In this document: positions 48,458 to 56,473 of the stretch, piece by piece
Position numbering within the stretch: position 1 is the stretch's first letter
Layout: each line of letters opens with the position of its first letter
Position numbers and translations under genes: made by a program
Assembly: GCF_000025005.1 (NCBI RefSeq)
Contig: NC_013526.1
Coordinates: forward strand, 248,001-312,000
DNA length: 64,000 bases
Direction: 5' to 3'
From: Thermobaculum terrenum ATCC BAA-798
GTDB taxonomy: Bacteria; Chloroflexota; Chloroflexia; Thermobaculales; Thermobaculaceae
The notes under the pieces: model-generated
What the model was told of the DNA's origin: nothing
Databases searched by the model: none
The model's input: only the letters and a program-made list of their open reading frames with translations

Positions 48458-50062
48458 CTACTTGGAGACCACCAGCTCGCCGTGCATGCCAGCTTGTTCG
48501 TGGCCCGGTACCGTGCAGGCTACCTGGTAGGTGCCCTCTTGGGAGGCCTTGAACTCTATCGTGGTTTGCTGCTTGGGAGCTGCCGCCACGTAGACCACAC
48601 CTTCTGAGGTCTTCTGCTGCATCTGGGAGGCCAGCTGCTGGGATAGGCCGGAGCTCTGTCCCAGAACCTTGACCTCGTCGGCCTTTAGTCCCTTCACCTC
48701 CAGGTCGTGCTCGACCACGCCATTATTGATGAACGTCACCCTGGTGGTCTTGCCTGCTTGCACCTTGATCGTCGAGGGCTCAAACTTGAACTCTGAGGCC
48801 CTCACTGTGATGCTAGCAACGCTTTTTTGTGAACTTGCGCTCTGCTCGCTCCCATACGAGCCCTGACTACCTCCGTGCCCACCCGTCATGGCTGGGTTGG
48901 GGTTCTTGATGGATCTGTAGATCGACGGGTTGCTCTTGCCCTCGACGTGGAGCGTGCCGACAGCCCCCTTCATCGTCCTGCCGATGCTGTGGTCGACCAG
49001 TGTGTAGTCGCCAGGCTCGTTCAACCTGAACTCGACCATCGCCGTGCCGCCAGCGGGCACCAGGGTAACTCCTACGTTTTTCTCCCAGGTAGTTGCACCC
49101 TCTGGGGCGACCCGATCAAATATCTCACCTATCACGTGGAAGCTGGACGCCAGGTTGGGGCCACCGACCCCGAAGAAGATCCTTACTCTGTCGCCCACCT
49201 TGGCCTGCAGGGCCCTAGAGCCTTGCAGCGAACCTACTGAGCCATTGAATACCACGTAGGTGGGATTCTCATCGAGCATCTTCTGGAGCGAGAACTGACC
49301 GTTGTCGACGTAGAAGTCGCCCTGCATCACGTAGAACTCCCTGTCGACCTTCGGCAGCCCACCAGCAGGCTCCACGACGACCAGCCCGTACATGCCGTTG
49401 GCTATGTGCTCAGGGACCGGAGGCGTCGCGCAGTGGTAGATGTACACCCCTGGGTTGAGAGCCTTGAACCTGAACACCGCGGTCTGACCGGGACCTACCT
49501 GGGTGACCGTTGAGCCGCCACCAGGACCGTTGACGGCGTGCAGGTCAATGCTGTGGTACATCTTGCTGTCCATGGAGTTCTTGAGGGTTATCTCTACTGT
49601 GTCGCCCACCCGCACCCTGATCATCGGGCCGGGGACTGTGCCGTTGAAAGTCCAAAAGGTGTATGGCACGTTATCATCTATAAGCGCTCGGACCTCTTTG
49701 GTCTCCAGGTACACCTTCACCAGCTTGGGAGGGCGGTCGCCGACCGGAGGCGCCACCTTGGGCAGTGGCAGCCGCTGGAGGTCAGCAACGCTCTGGTCAG
49801 CTGAGCCCTGCCCACCCATATGCATGTTGTGATCCGTCTGGGCACCAGCTGCTTGGGTGGGTGTAGGAGAAGGTGATGGCGAAGGTGAAGGTGAAGGTGC
49901 TAGCGTTGGTGTTGGCGTCGGGGGTGCGCCCGTCTGCTCGTTGTAGCCCGTGACCTGCGGCACAGGTGTACCGTAGGAGGCTCCGCAGGCTGCGAGCACC
50001 AGGGCTAGCACCACCAATATACTTATCCAAGTCCACGTCTTCTTGCTGATGGCGTTAATCAT
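48458..50062 (-). CDS. nirK: Copper nitrite reductase NirK with fused C-terminal cupredoxin
   Basis: Exported lipoprotein of 534 aa reducing nitrite to nitric oxide. Residues 1-26 form a lipoprotein signal (Val-Leu-Ala-Ala-Cys26), followed by a Pro/Ser/Thr-repeat linker (about 47-70) that should act as a tether. The two-domain NirK core (about 105-375) has type 1 copper ligands His170, Cys211, His219 and Met224, type 2 ligands His175, His210 and His358, and the catalytic pair Asp173 and His309. A third cupredoxin domain (about 415-534) has its own type 1 set His452, Cys516, His521 and Met526. It probably hands electrons to the core within one chain. AAAGGAGG precedes the ATG. It is divergent from the ferredoxin cluster, with a palindrome in between. 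Confidence 0.93.
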   Translation of the reverse strand: MINAISKKTWTWISILVVLALVLAACGASYGTPVPQVTGYNEQTGAPPTPTPTLAPSPSPSPSPSPTPTQAAGAQTDHNMHMGGQGSADQSVADLQRLPLPKVAPPVGDRPPKLVKVYLETKEVRALIDDNVPYTFWTFNGTVPGPMIRVRVGDTVEITLKNSMDSKMYHSIDLHAVNGPGGGSTVTQVGPGQTAVFRFKALNPGVYIYHCATPPVPEHIANGMYGLVVVEPAGGLPKVDREFYVMQGDFYVDNGQFSLQKMLDENPTYVVFNGSVGSLQGSRALQAKVGDRVRIFFGVGGPNLASSFHVIGEIFDRVAPEGATTWEKNVGVTLVPAGGTAMVEFRLNEPGDYTLVDHSIGRTMKGAVGTLHVEGKSNPSIYRSIKNPNPAMTGGHGGSQGSYGSEQSASSQKSVASITVRASEFKFEPSTIKVQAGKTTRVTFINNGVVEHDLEVKGLKADEVKVLGQSSGLSQQLASQMQQKTSEGVVYVAAAPKQQTTIEFKASQEGTYQVACTVPGHEQAGMHGELVVSK

Positions 50063-50318
50063 GCTTCACGCCTCCTTTCTCCAGGTCTCTGTCCTTAGGA
50101 TAGGTTGGGGAGCGCCCTCCCCGACACGGTCGCAGGGGTGGTTCTGATCGTCTATGGGGATAGTTCTGAACCTGACCATGCGTACGAGGTCGCCGCCCAC
50201 CCCCACCCTTTGGGGTGGTTTCCCCCAATTTGCCCAGTAGTTTGCGCTAGAGCAAAGAAGCTTGATCTTCCCCCAGCTACACTTATGCAGAGGTAGGTTG
50301 CTAGAAAGGAGAAAGGAG
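50063..50318. promoter_or_regulatory. Divergent promoter region of nirK and ferredoxin cluster, 16-base palindrome
   Basis: TTTGC-GCTAGA-GCAAA at 50241-50256 is symmetric at 14 of 16 positions and has the length and outline of a CRP/FNR-family site, though it differs from the FNR core TTGAT-N4-ATCAA. A shorter hairpin (CCACCC / GGGTGG, 50203-50218) lies beside it. Nitrogen-oxide genes are commonly under FNR/DNR-type control, so joint regulation of both directions is a reasonable guess. No gene is visible in this gap. Confidence 0.45.
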
Positions 50319-50570
50319 ATGCCCTACGTGATCACCGCCCCCTGCATAGGGGTCAAGGATGCCTCCTGCGTGGAGGTCTGCCCGGTGGACTGCATCTACA
50401 CAGACGATGACGCCCCTCAGTATTACATTAACCCTGATGAGTGTATAGACTGTGGGGCGTGTGAGCCCGAGTGCCCGGTCAGCGCCATCTACCCGGAGGA
50501 TAGCGTGCCCGAGCAGTGGCAGGACTTCATCCGCATCAACGCTGAGTACTTCCAGCTGAAGGGGAGCTGA
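50319..50570 (+). CDS. Seven-iron-type ferredoxin
   Basis: Small electron carrier of 83 aa. The cysteine pattern is that of [3Fe-4S][4Fe-4S] ferredoxins of Thermus and Mycobacterium type: Cys9, Cys17 and Cys52 for the 3Fe cluster and Cys21, Cys42, Cys45 and Cys48 for the 4Fe cluster, within Cys-Ile-Gly-Val-Lys-Asp-Ala-Ser-Cys-Val-Glu-Val-Cys-Pro. The ATG at 50319 is preceded by GAAAGGAGAAAGGAG; the frame upstream to 50262 is not needed. First gene of the plus-strand run. Cytoplasmic, so it cannot donate directly to exported NirK. Confidence 0.93.
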   Translation: MPYVITAPCIGVKDASCVEVCPVDCIYTDDDAPQYYINPDECIDCGACEPECPVSAIYPEDSVPEQWQDFIRINAEYFQLKGS

Positions 50571-50574
50571 TCGC

Positions 50575-50898
50575 ATGGAGAGCCTGTCTCTACCCGTGTC
50601 TGAGGATGACGTGATCGAGGCGCTGAGGTTCGTGTACGACCCAGAGCTGGGTGTCAACGTGGTGGACTTGGGGTTGATATATGGCGTGCGCGTGGAGGGC
50701 AGATCGGTGCACGTGCGCATGACGCTCACGGTGCCCGGCTGCCCCCTCCACGACTCCATCAGCTCGGCGGTGGACGAGGCTGTGAGGTACATCATGCCCG
50801 ATGCCGAGAAGGTGGAGGTCGAGCTGGTGTGGGATCCGCCCTGGTCGCCTGAGAGGATCACCGAGGCCGGCAGGAGGGAGCTGGGGCTATGGACCTGA
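50575..50898 (+). CDS. DUF59 (MIP18/PaaD/SufT-like) metal-sulfur cluster assembly protein
   Basis: Single-domain DUF59 protein of 107 aa with the family start Val-Ile-Glu-Ala-Leu-Arg-Phe-Val-Tyr-Asp-Pro-Glu-Leu and Val-Asp-Leu-Gly-Leu-Ile-Tyr, and the conserved cysteine in Thr-Val-Pro-Gly-Cys-Pro-Leu. Relatives help mature Fe-S proteins. It starts 4 bases after the ferredoxin stop and overlaps the next gene by 10 bases. In denitrification-type neighbourhoods such proteins accompany DUF2249 genes; a maturation role is inferred. Confidence 0.9.
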   Translation: MESLSLPVSEDDVIEALRFVYDPELGVNVVDLGLIYGVRVEGRSVHVRMTLTVPGCPLHDSISSAVDEAVRYIMPDAEKVEVELVWDPPWSPERITEAGRRELGLWT

Positions 50899-51719
50899 TA
50901 GGCAAGAACTGGAAGATCAGCCAGGTGCTGGGGCGATATCCCGACCTGCTGGAGGTGCTGGTGGGGCTGAGCCCCGCCTTTGAGAAGCTGCGCAACCCCG
51001 TGCTGCGCAAGGTGCAGTCCCGCCTGGTGACGGTGGAGCAGGCCGCCCGGATAGCAGGCATGGACCCCGACGACCTGGTGCGTCGTCTCAACGCATCCGC
51101 TGGACTTACCCCAGGCGACTTCCCCCGGTCGCCCTCCTCCCATCCTGGCGAAGGGGGCAAGGCGCAGGCCTTGCCCCCTCCCCCCTGGGTGTCGGAGCTG
51201 GAGGGGAGGCAGGTCGAGGAGCTGGACGTCCGCCCGATACTGCAGGCGGGAGGGGAGCCCTTCAGCCGCATCATGCAGCTGGCCTCCAGAATAGAGGTGG
51301 GGGCTGCCTTCAGGCTCATAGCTAACTTCGAGCCGGTGCCGCTGTACGAGGAGCTCGCCCCCAAGGGGTTCGACCACTGGACCCGCAAGGTGGCCGAGGA
51401 CCGCTGGGAGGTGCTGTTCTACAGGGCCAGCAGGCCGGGAGCCTCAGCCCTCGAGAGGTCCTGGGAGCCCGACTGGGACGAGGTGGATGCGGTGGTGAAC
51501 ATCGACGTGAGCGAGCTGGTGCCTCCGGAGCCCATGGTGAAGATCCTGCGGGCCCTGGAGGAGCTGCCCCCCGGCAGCACCCTGCGGGTGCACCACCACC
51601 GGCGCCCCATGTTCCTCTACCCCAGGCTGGACGAGCTCGGCTACCCCCACAGGACGCGCGAGCTCGAGTCCGGCCAGGTGGAGATACTGATCCACAAGCC
51701 CGCGGGTGATGAGGCATGA
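50889..51719 (+). CDS. DUF1858 plus tandem DUF2249 protein
   Basis: Protein of 276 aa. Residues 1-65 form a DUF1858 helical domain (Ile-Ser-Gln-Val-Leu-Gly-Arg-Tyr-Pro-Asp-Leu). After a Pro/Gly-rich linker come two DUF2249 domains. The first, about 108-185, opens with Glu-Leu-Asp-Val-Arg-Pro-Ile and has Asn-Phe-Glu-Pro-Val-Pro-Leu-Tyr; the second, about 198-270, has Val-Asn-Ile-Asp-Val-Ser-Glu-Leu and His-His-His-Arg-Arg-Pro-Met-Phe. DUF2249 is a TusA-like fold frequently coded beside nitrite and nitric oxide reductase genes, with no settled function. The start overlaps DUF59 and the stop overlaps the next gene as ATGA. Confidence 0.85.
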   Translation: MDLIGKNWKISQVLGRYPDLLEVLVGLSPAFEKLRNPVLRKVQSRLVTVEQAARIAGMDPDDLVRRLNASAGLTPGDFPRSPSSHPGEGGKAQALPPPPWVSELEGRQVEELDVRPILQAGGEPFSRIMQLASRIEVGAAFRLIANFEPVPLYEELAPKGFDHWTRKVAEDRWEVLFYRASRPGASALERSWEPDWDEVDAVVNIDVSELVPPEPMVKILRALEELPPGSTLRVHHHRRPMFLYPRLDELGYPHRTRELESGQVEILIHKPAGDEA

Positions 51720-53020
51720 TAGGCCCCATCTCCACCTCGCAGGCTCCTCCCCTGCGCTTGCCCGGCAGGTACATGGCCCTGGGCATCGTCGTGCTCGTGC
51801 TGAGCGGGAGCCTCCTGCCGTTCCTGCCGGCGCTGGGTGGCTCGGGCTTTTACTCGCCGGACGTGCTGGCCTTCGTCCACCTCAACACCTTGGGGGTGGT
51901 GGGGGCGGTGATCCTGGGGGCCAACTTCCAGCTGGTGCCCGTGGTGCTCGGCCGTCCCTTGGCCGCCCAGCGGGCGGCGTTGCTCTCGTTCTGGACCTAC
52001 CTGCCGGGGGCGCTGCTGCTGGCGACGGGGCTGGCCACGATCGAGGAGCCCCTGCTGGCAGCGGGTGCCGTGCTGCTCGGCCTGGCCGTCCTGACGTACG
52101 TGTGGGTGATCGTGGGCACCTTCCTGCGGGCGAGCAGGCGGGACGGCGTGGTGTGGCACATCCTGCTGGCGGCGGTCAACTGCGGCCTGGGCTACCTGCT
52201 GGGGCTCATCCTGGCCCTGAACAAGGGGGAGGGCTTCCTGGGGCCGATGACCCTGCGGACGCTCGGGGCCCACGCCACGGTGATGCTGGCGGGCTGGGTG
52301 GCCCTGATGTTCATGGGCGTGGCCTATCGGCTGGTGGGCATGTTCACCTTGTCGGAGGACCGCATCGTCCCGCGCCTGGTGTGGGCGGAGCTCGTGCTGA
52401 TGGAGGTCGGGACCTGGGCCGTGGCGTCGGCGGCCCTGCTGGGGTCCCGCCCGGTGGGGGGTGTGGGGGCGCTCCTGCTGCTGATGGGGTCGCTGCTGTT
52501 TCTGGCTCACCTGCTGTGGCTCTACAGGGGGCGCCGGCGCCGCAGGTTCGACATCCACATCCCCTTTGCCCTCACCGCCGCCGTCTGCGAGGTGGGCGCG
52601 GCGTCGGCGCTGCTCTACGGGATCGCCCGGCCCGCGGACGCCCTCGCGCTCTGGACGCTGGCGGCGTGGCTGGCGCTCTTCGGCATGGCTGAGACGGCGA
52701 TCCAGGGCTTCCTCTACAAGATCCTCACCTTCCTGGTGTGGCTCCACCGCTACGCGCCCTTCGCCGGCCGCGGCAGGGTCCCTCGCCTGGAGGAGATGTA
52801 CGACGTGAGGTTGGGGGTGGCGGGCTGGGCCGCCTGGACCCTGGGGTTGCTAGGGGCCAGCGTGGTCGTGGCGGGGGGCTGGTCGGCCATGTGGCTGCCT
52901 GGCCTGCTGATGATGCTGGGTGTGGACTGCTTCCTGATCAACGCGGCCTCGATAGGGAGCCATGCGCTCCGGCGGGTGGCCCCGCTGGGAGATGGCAGAA
53001 GTATGTTACATAGGAGGTAA
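51716..53020 (+). CDS. Multi-pass membrane protein, NnrS/haem-copper oxidase subunit I-like
   Basis: Integral membrane protein of 434 aa with about twelve hydrophobic helices. Histidines sit in or near helices (Phe-Val-His-Leu-Asn near residue 54, Trp-His-Ile near 147, Gly-Ala-His-Ala near 185, Phe-Leu-Ala-His-Leu near 263, Asp-Ile-His-Ile near 281), as in NnrS and in catalytic-subunit-like proteins that bind haem but lack the full copper site. I cannot tell an NnrS protein from a divergent NorB-like one. It is translated with the DUF2249 genes on both sides (ATGA overlap upstream). Protection from, or handling of, nitric oxide made by NirK is the best guess. Confidence 0.7.
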   Translation: MIGPISTSQAPPLRLPGRYMALGIVVLVLSGSLLPFLPALGGSGFYSPDVLAFVHLNTLGVVGAVILGANFQLVPVVLGRPLAAQRAALLSFWTYLPGALLLATGLATIEEPLLAAGAVLLGLAVLTYVWVIVGTFLRASRRDGVVWHILLAAVNCGLGYLLGLILALNKGEGFLGPMTLRTLGAHATVMLAGWVALMFMGVAYRLVGMFTLSEDRIVPRLVWAELVLMEVGTWAVASAALLGSRPVGGVGALLLLMGSLLFLAHLLWLYRGRRRRRFDIHIPFALTAAVCEVGAASALLYGIARPADALALWTLAAWLALFGMAETAIQGFLYKILTFLVWLHRYAPFAGRGRVPRLEEMYDVRLGVAGWAAWTLGLLGASVVVAGGWSAMWLPGLLMMLGVDCFLINAASIGSHALRRVAPLGDGRSMLHRR

Positions 53021-53025
53021 TGGAG

Positions 53026-53277
53026 ATGAGTCTGGAGAAGGATCTGGCGCCCGAGATGATCATCGACGTGCGGGAGATCGAGCCCCGCGACAGGCACAGG
53101 CTGATATTCGAGACGCTCGACGGCCTGGCTGCCGGGCAGCGGCTGCTGATCATGGTGGATCACGACCCCAAGCCGCTGTACTACCAGCTCATGGCCGAGA
53201 AGCAGGGGCTGTTCGACTGGGAGTACCTCGAGCAGGGGCCCGAGCTCTGGCGGGTGCTGATCACGCGCACGCGGTAG
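53026..53277 (+). CDS. Stand-alone DUF2249 protein
   Basis: Single DUF2249 domain of 83 aa: Ile-Ile-Asp-Val-Arg-Glu-Ile-Glu-Pro-Arg-Asp-Arg-His at the start, then Val-Asp-His-Asp-Pro-Lys-Pro-Leu-Tyr-Tyr-Gln-Leu. AGGAGG (53012-53017) is 8 bases before the ATG at 53026; the in-frame ATG at 53020 is too close. It is the third DUF2249 copy in the run, with the two in the gene at 50889, and sits between the two membrane-protein genes. Confidence 0.88.
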   Translation: MSLEKDLAPEMIIDVREIEPRDRHRLIFETLDGLAAGQRLLIMVDHDPKPLYYQLMAEKQGLFDWEYLEQGPELWRVLITRTR

Positions 53278-53287
53278 GGGGGGCTGC

Positions 53288-53782
53288 GTGTACCAGCTGC
53301 TGGTGTTCGTGCACATCCTCGCGGCCGTGGTGTGGATAGGAGGGGTGGTGTTTATCCCCCTGGTGCTGATGCCAGCGACCAGGGGGATGTCCCAGCGCAC
53401 GGAGGTGATCACCGCCGCTGGGCGCAGGTTCCGGGTGGTGGGGTGGGCGGCACTAGCCCTAGGGGTGGCGACCGGCCTGGCCATAGCCTACCTGCGGGGC
53501 GTGCCTCGCCTGCTGCTCACCGGCGAGCTCTGGGAGAGCAGCTGGGGCAGGCTGTTCGTGGCTAAGGTGCTGCTGGTGGGGGCGATGATCGCGCTGTCGC
53601 TGACGCACGACCTGCTGCTGGTGGCCGCGGGACGGACGATGCGCCGCAAGGACGCCTCCGGGGAGGCCGTGGCCCGAGCGGCCCGCTACAGGCGCCTCTC
53701 GTCGATCGCCGCCCAGGCGATGGGTCTCGTGGCGCTGGCCGTGCTGGCCGTGGCCGTGCTGCTAGTCAGGGGATTACCGTAG
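53288..53782 (+). CDS. CopD-like integral membrane protein
   Basis: Four-helix membrane protein of 164 aa. Helix 1 carries Phe-Val-His-Ile-Leu-Ala-Ala-Val-Val-Trp-Ile-Gly-Gly, the mark of the CopD/DUF4149-like family. Helix 3 ends in Ser-Leu-Thr-His-Asp, giving a possible haem or copper site with the first His. The start is a GTG at 53288, 10 bases after the preceding stop. Copper delivery would suit a cluster with the copper enzyme NirK, but the family is also found with haem proteins, so this is inference. Confidence 0.8.
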   Translation: MYQLLVFVHILAAVVWIGGVVFIPLVLMPATRGMSQRTEVITAAGRRFRVVGWAALALGVATGLAIAYLRGVPRLLLTGELWESSWGRLFVAKVLLVGAMIALSLTHDLLLVAAGRTMRRKDASGEAVARAARYRRLSSIAAQAMGLVALAVLAVAVLLVRGLP

Positions 53783-53804
53783 AGTCGAATAAGGAGGCAT
53801 AGCT

Positions 53805-54128
53805 ATGAGGTGCTTCAACCTGAGGGAGCAGGCGCGCACGCTGAGGTCCCATCGCGACCTGGAGGAGAAGGGCTACGTGATGGAGGTGATCCACAGGCAG
53901 GGCGGCATGCGGCTGGTGCTCGTCGTGCTGTCGCCCGGGGGAGTCATCCCCCGCCACGTGGCGCCCGGGGACATCACGATCCACGTCCTGGAGGGGGACG
54001 TCACGGTGCGGGGGGAGGAGGCCGCCTGGCAGCTTGCGGAGGGGGAGTTGGTGGCACTACGCGCGGGCGAGTCCCACGCGGTCGGGTCTGGGGCGGGAGG
54101 AGCGTTTCTATTGACCATCAATGCTTGA
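53805..54128 (+). CDS. Small cupin-domain protein
   Basis: Single cupin of 107 aa. The core includes Gly-Gly-Val-Ile-Pro-Arg-His-Val-Ala-Pro-Gly-Asp-Ile-Thr-Ile-His-Val-Leu-Glu-Gly and Leu-Arg-Ala-Gly-Glu-Ser-His-Ala-Val, which keep three probable metal ligands (two His and the C-terminal His). AAGGAGGC lies before the ATG. It ends the NirK-divergent run. Relatives are often found with nitric-oxide or hemerythrin genes; no catalytic role can be given. Confidence 0.85.
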   Translation: MRCFNLREQARTLRSHRDLEEKGYVMEVIHRQGGMRLVLVVLSPGGVIPRHVAPGDITIHVLEGDVTVRGEEAAWQLAEGELVALRAGESHAVGSGAGGAFLLTINA

Positions 54129-54206
54129 CAAGTAGTCTCAGGGGTAATATTCTGGGTCTATTAATTTTAGGTGTAATGGCAGGGCTCGGTGCCAAAGGAG
54201 TCCGCA

Positions 54207-54677
54207 ATGTCAGAGCCATCCAAACAGCCAGCTCAGCGCTCGCAACCTCAAGGCGGCGACGTGAGCTCGGTAACCCCCGATTCGCGCGCATGGAAGCTTG
54301 CCCGAGATTTCATCGCTTTCCTGGAGACCGGAGAGCCCCCTGAAGGTCTGTTCGCCCCACACGTGTTCTGTGACTTCACCTTGCCGCTCTGGCGGCTCCA
54401 GGCCGAAGGGCGGGATGAGGTGGTCGCGCTCCGCCGCCAGGGGCATCCGGGCCCGGGCCGTGTCGTCCGCTCACGCTTTGACGAGACCAGCAGCGGCTTC
54501 GTGCTCGATTTCGAGGAGCGTTGGCATGCAGGCGGCCGCGACTGGTACTCCCGCGAGATCGCGCGCGCCGACATCGGCGAGGAGGGCATCACCGAGCTCT
54601 CCGTCTACTGCACCGGCGATTGGGACCAAGCACGCGAGGAAGAACACCGGCGGGCAGTGCGACTGCTCCGGCCGTGA
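54207..54677 (+). CDS. NTF2/SnoaL-like protein, probably transferred
   Basis: Product of 156 aa with an NTF2-like cone fold: Ala-Arg-Asp-Phe-Ile-Ala-Phe-Leu-Glu-Thr, Phe-Cys-Asp-Phe-Thr-Leu-Pro-Leu-Trp-Arg-Leu-Gln, and Glu-Leu-Ser-Val-Tyr-Cys-Thr-Gly-Asp-Trp-Asp near the C-terminus. Very similar sequences are common in actinobacteria, from memory. Codon use differs from neighbours: CGC and CGG for Arg and ATC for Ile instead of AGG and ATA. AAAGGAG lies 6 bases before the ATG at 54207. It is flanked by two non-coding stretches, so it looks like a single-gene insertion. Function unknown. Confidence 0.82.
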   Translation: MSEPSKQPAQRSQPQGGDVSSVTPDSRAWKLARDFIAFLETGEPPEGLFAPHVFCDFTLPLWRLQAEGRDEVVALRRQGHPGPGRVVRSRFDETSSGFVLDFEERWHAGGRDWYSREIARADIGEEGITELSVYCTGDWDQAREEEHRRAVRLLRP

Positions 54678-55190
54678 CCGCGCACAATGGGTTCGCAGCC
54701 GGGAGACCCTGAAGCTGCCGATCGAGGCCGCTCAAGGAGGGCTTGGTCTCCGCGTCGGTATTGTGTCACCCCGCACTCGCCTGCCAGGCGTATTCAGTCT
54801 CTAAGGCCCACGTGCTTGGAGTAGCTTGACAAGCACAGCACGCGATCGCATGCGCTGTCGGGCATGGGGCCGCGAGCCTGCGTCGGACGACACCCATCTA
54901 GATGGGTGTCGTCATCAGACGTCCGAGAATCTCTCATGAAGCTAACGTCAGGATGGGCCCCGTGCACGCAGGGCCCAGGGGGCTGAATCGATCGGCATCG
55001 GGATCGAGGCGCACGCGAGATCGTGGGGTTTCCCTCGATGGTGCGTGCCGCCGTCGCCGAGACGATGGCCACTTACCAGGTATCTGGACTTGGCGCGGGC
55101 ATCGTCCATCCAGGGATGTTGACACTGCGTCCTGCCGTGCGTAGAATATGAATTACTTTTGTATATTTCCTATGACATGGAGGTTGGGGA
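54678..55190. other. Non-coding region with 28-base perfect palindrome
   Basis: A 513-base gap. The only clear structure is the palindrome at 54886-54913. The overlapping ORFs on both strands are Arg/Ser/Gly-rich without ribosome sites. Base composition is like that of the NTF2-like gene before it, so it may belong to the same transferred piece. I saw no inverted terminal repeats or transposase remains. Confidence 0.4.
54886..54913. repeat. 28-base perfect palindrome
   Basis: Two 13-base arms meet with a central TA (GACGACACCCATC and its exact complement), so there is almost no loop. It lies 209 bases after the NTF2-like stop. A terminator, a dyad protein site or a recombination scar are all possible; no T-tract is present. 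Confidence 0.7.
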
Positions 55191-56473
55191 ATGAGGGCGT
55201 GGGCGCTCCTGGTGATCGCGTTGCTGCTCCTGCCGCTGGGCGGGAGCCCGGCCGTGGCGGAGAGTTGCGGGGGCAGGCCGCCGGTGAATGTGGCGAGGCT
55301 GCCTGGCGTGACGCCGCAGGGCCTCCCATCCGTGGGGCTCCAGCCGGCGCAGGTGAGGCGCTCTACTTGCAACTACCTCATGCTGTCGCTCAAGGGCAGG
55401 GTGGAGTACGTGTCCGGAGCGCACGTCCTGCTGCGGGGGCCAGATGGGCACCTCCGGCTGTACGACCTGCGCAGCCGGAGGGCTTATGCCCTGGATCAAG
55501 GCCCGGTGCTATCCCCGAAGACGGACGGTCGATGGGTGGTGTACGCCAAGTACTGGTTGGCCGAGGGACAGCCCCTGCGCTATCGTTGGTACTCTGGCCT
55601 GCCAGTGCTGGCGCGAGCCTACCCCGGGGCCGAGCCCAACAGGTCGGAGATCTACGCCCTGGACCTCGCGTCGGGTCGGCGCCGGCTGGTGGCCTCCTCG
55701 CGCGTGCCCGGCTACTCCACCACCACGCTGCCCGAGCTCGATCTGTCCGAGGGCAGGTTGGTCTACAGGATAGTGCGAGGCGACCCCACAGCCCCAACGA
55801 GCGAGGTCCATCTGGTGGAGCTCGCCAGCGTCGGGATCAGGTGCTGCGCACCTATCGCTGGCCCAGGTACGTGCACGAGGTGGCGATCGACGGCAGCCTG
55901 GTGGCGTGGTCCCTCATCACGGCCCGGGATGCTGGCAGACCCTCGGCCACCGCCAGGGTGTACCTGTACGACCTGGCCGCGCGCAGGGGCAGGATAGTAT
56001 CGGGCTCTGGCCGCGATTGGCATCCGGACCTGGCAGCGGGCAGGGTGGCCTGGGTCAGGGCGGGAGCCCTGGACTCCCCTGGGCGGATCGTGCTGTACGC
56101 GGTCTCCTCGGGCCGGGCCACCCAGGTGACATGCCCCCGCGGGGCGAGCGGCGACCGCTGCTTGGCAGATCGGCTGGTGATCGGGGACAGGGTGCTCGCC
56201 TGGCACGCTCCCGATGGTCGGCAGGTGCAGTACGATCTGCTGTCCGGCAGGACCGAGAGCCTGGATCAGGAGGGCCAGATGGTCACCCCCAGCACCGATG
56301 GCCTGCAGGAGTCCTGCTCGGCAGCCTACTCGGTCGGCCGCGGCCAAGGCGAGAGGGTCGTTTATCGGTCGACGGTCCTGCTCTACAGGGGCGCGGACGA
56401 GCGGTCCCTCCCCCGGATGCCCCGCACCGGCGGAGGTGGCATGGCCTGGTCTGAGGGCTGCGGGAGGCGCTAG
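55191..56473 (+). pseudogene. Exported TolB-like beta-propeller gene with a one-base frameshift
   Basis: The gene starts at the ATG 55191 (GGAGG upstream) with a signal peptide (about residues 1-24, cut near Ala-Val-Ala-Glu). It reads through 213 codons, then needs a shift at about 55830 to continue in a second frame to TAG at 56473, giving about 427 aa. Restoring one G (AGC-GGT-CGG) rebuilds the repeat Leu-Ala-Ser-Gly-Arg-Asp. Both parts carry the same blade pattern (Tyr-Asp-Leu-x-Ser/Arg...Gly-Arg, then Gly-x-Val-x-Trp), at least six times. Either a genuine pseudogene or a sequencing error in a G run. Without the fix the product would be 268 aa with a nonsense tail. Function: extracellular propeller, unknown. 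Confidence 0.75.
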
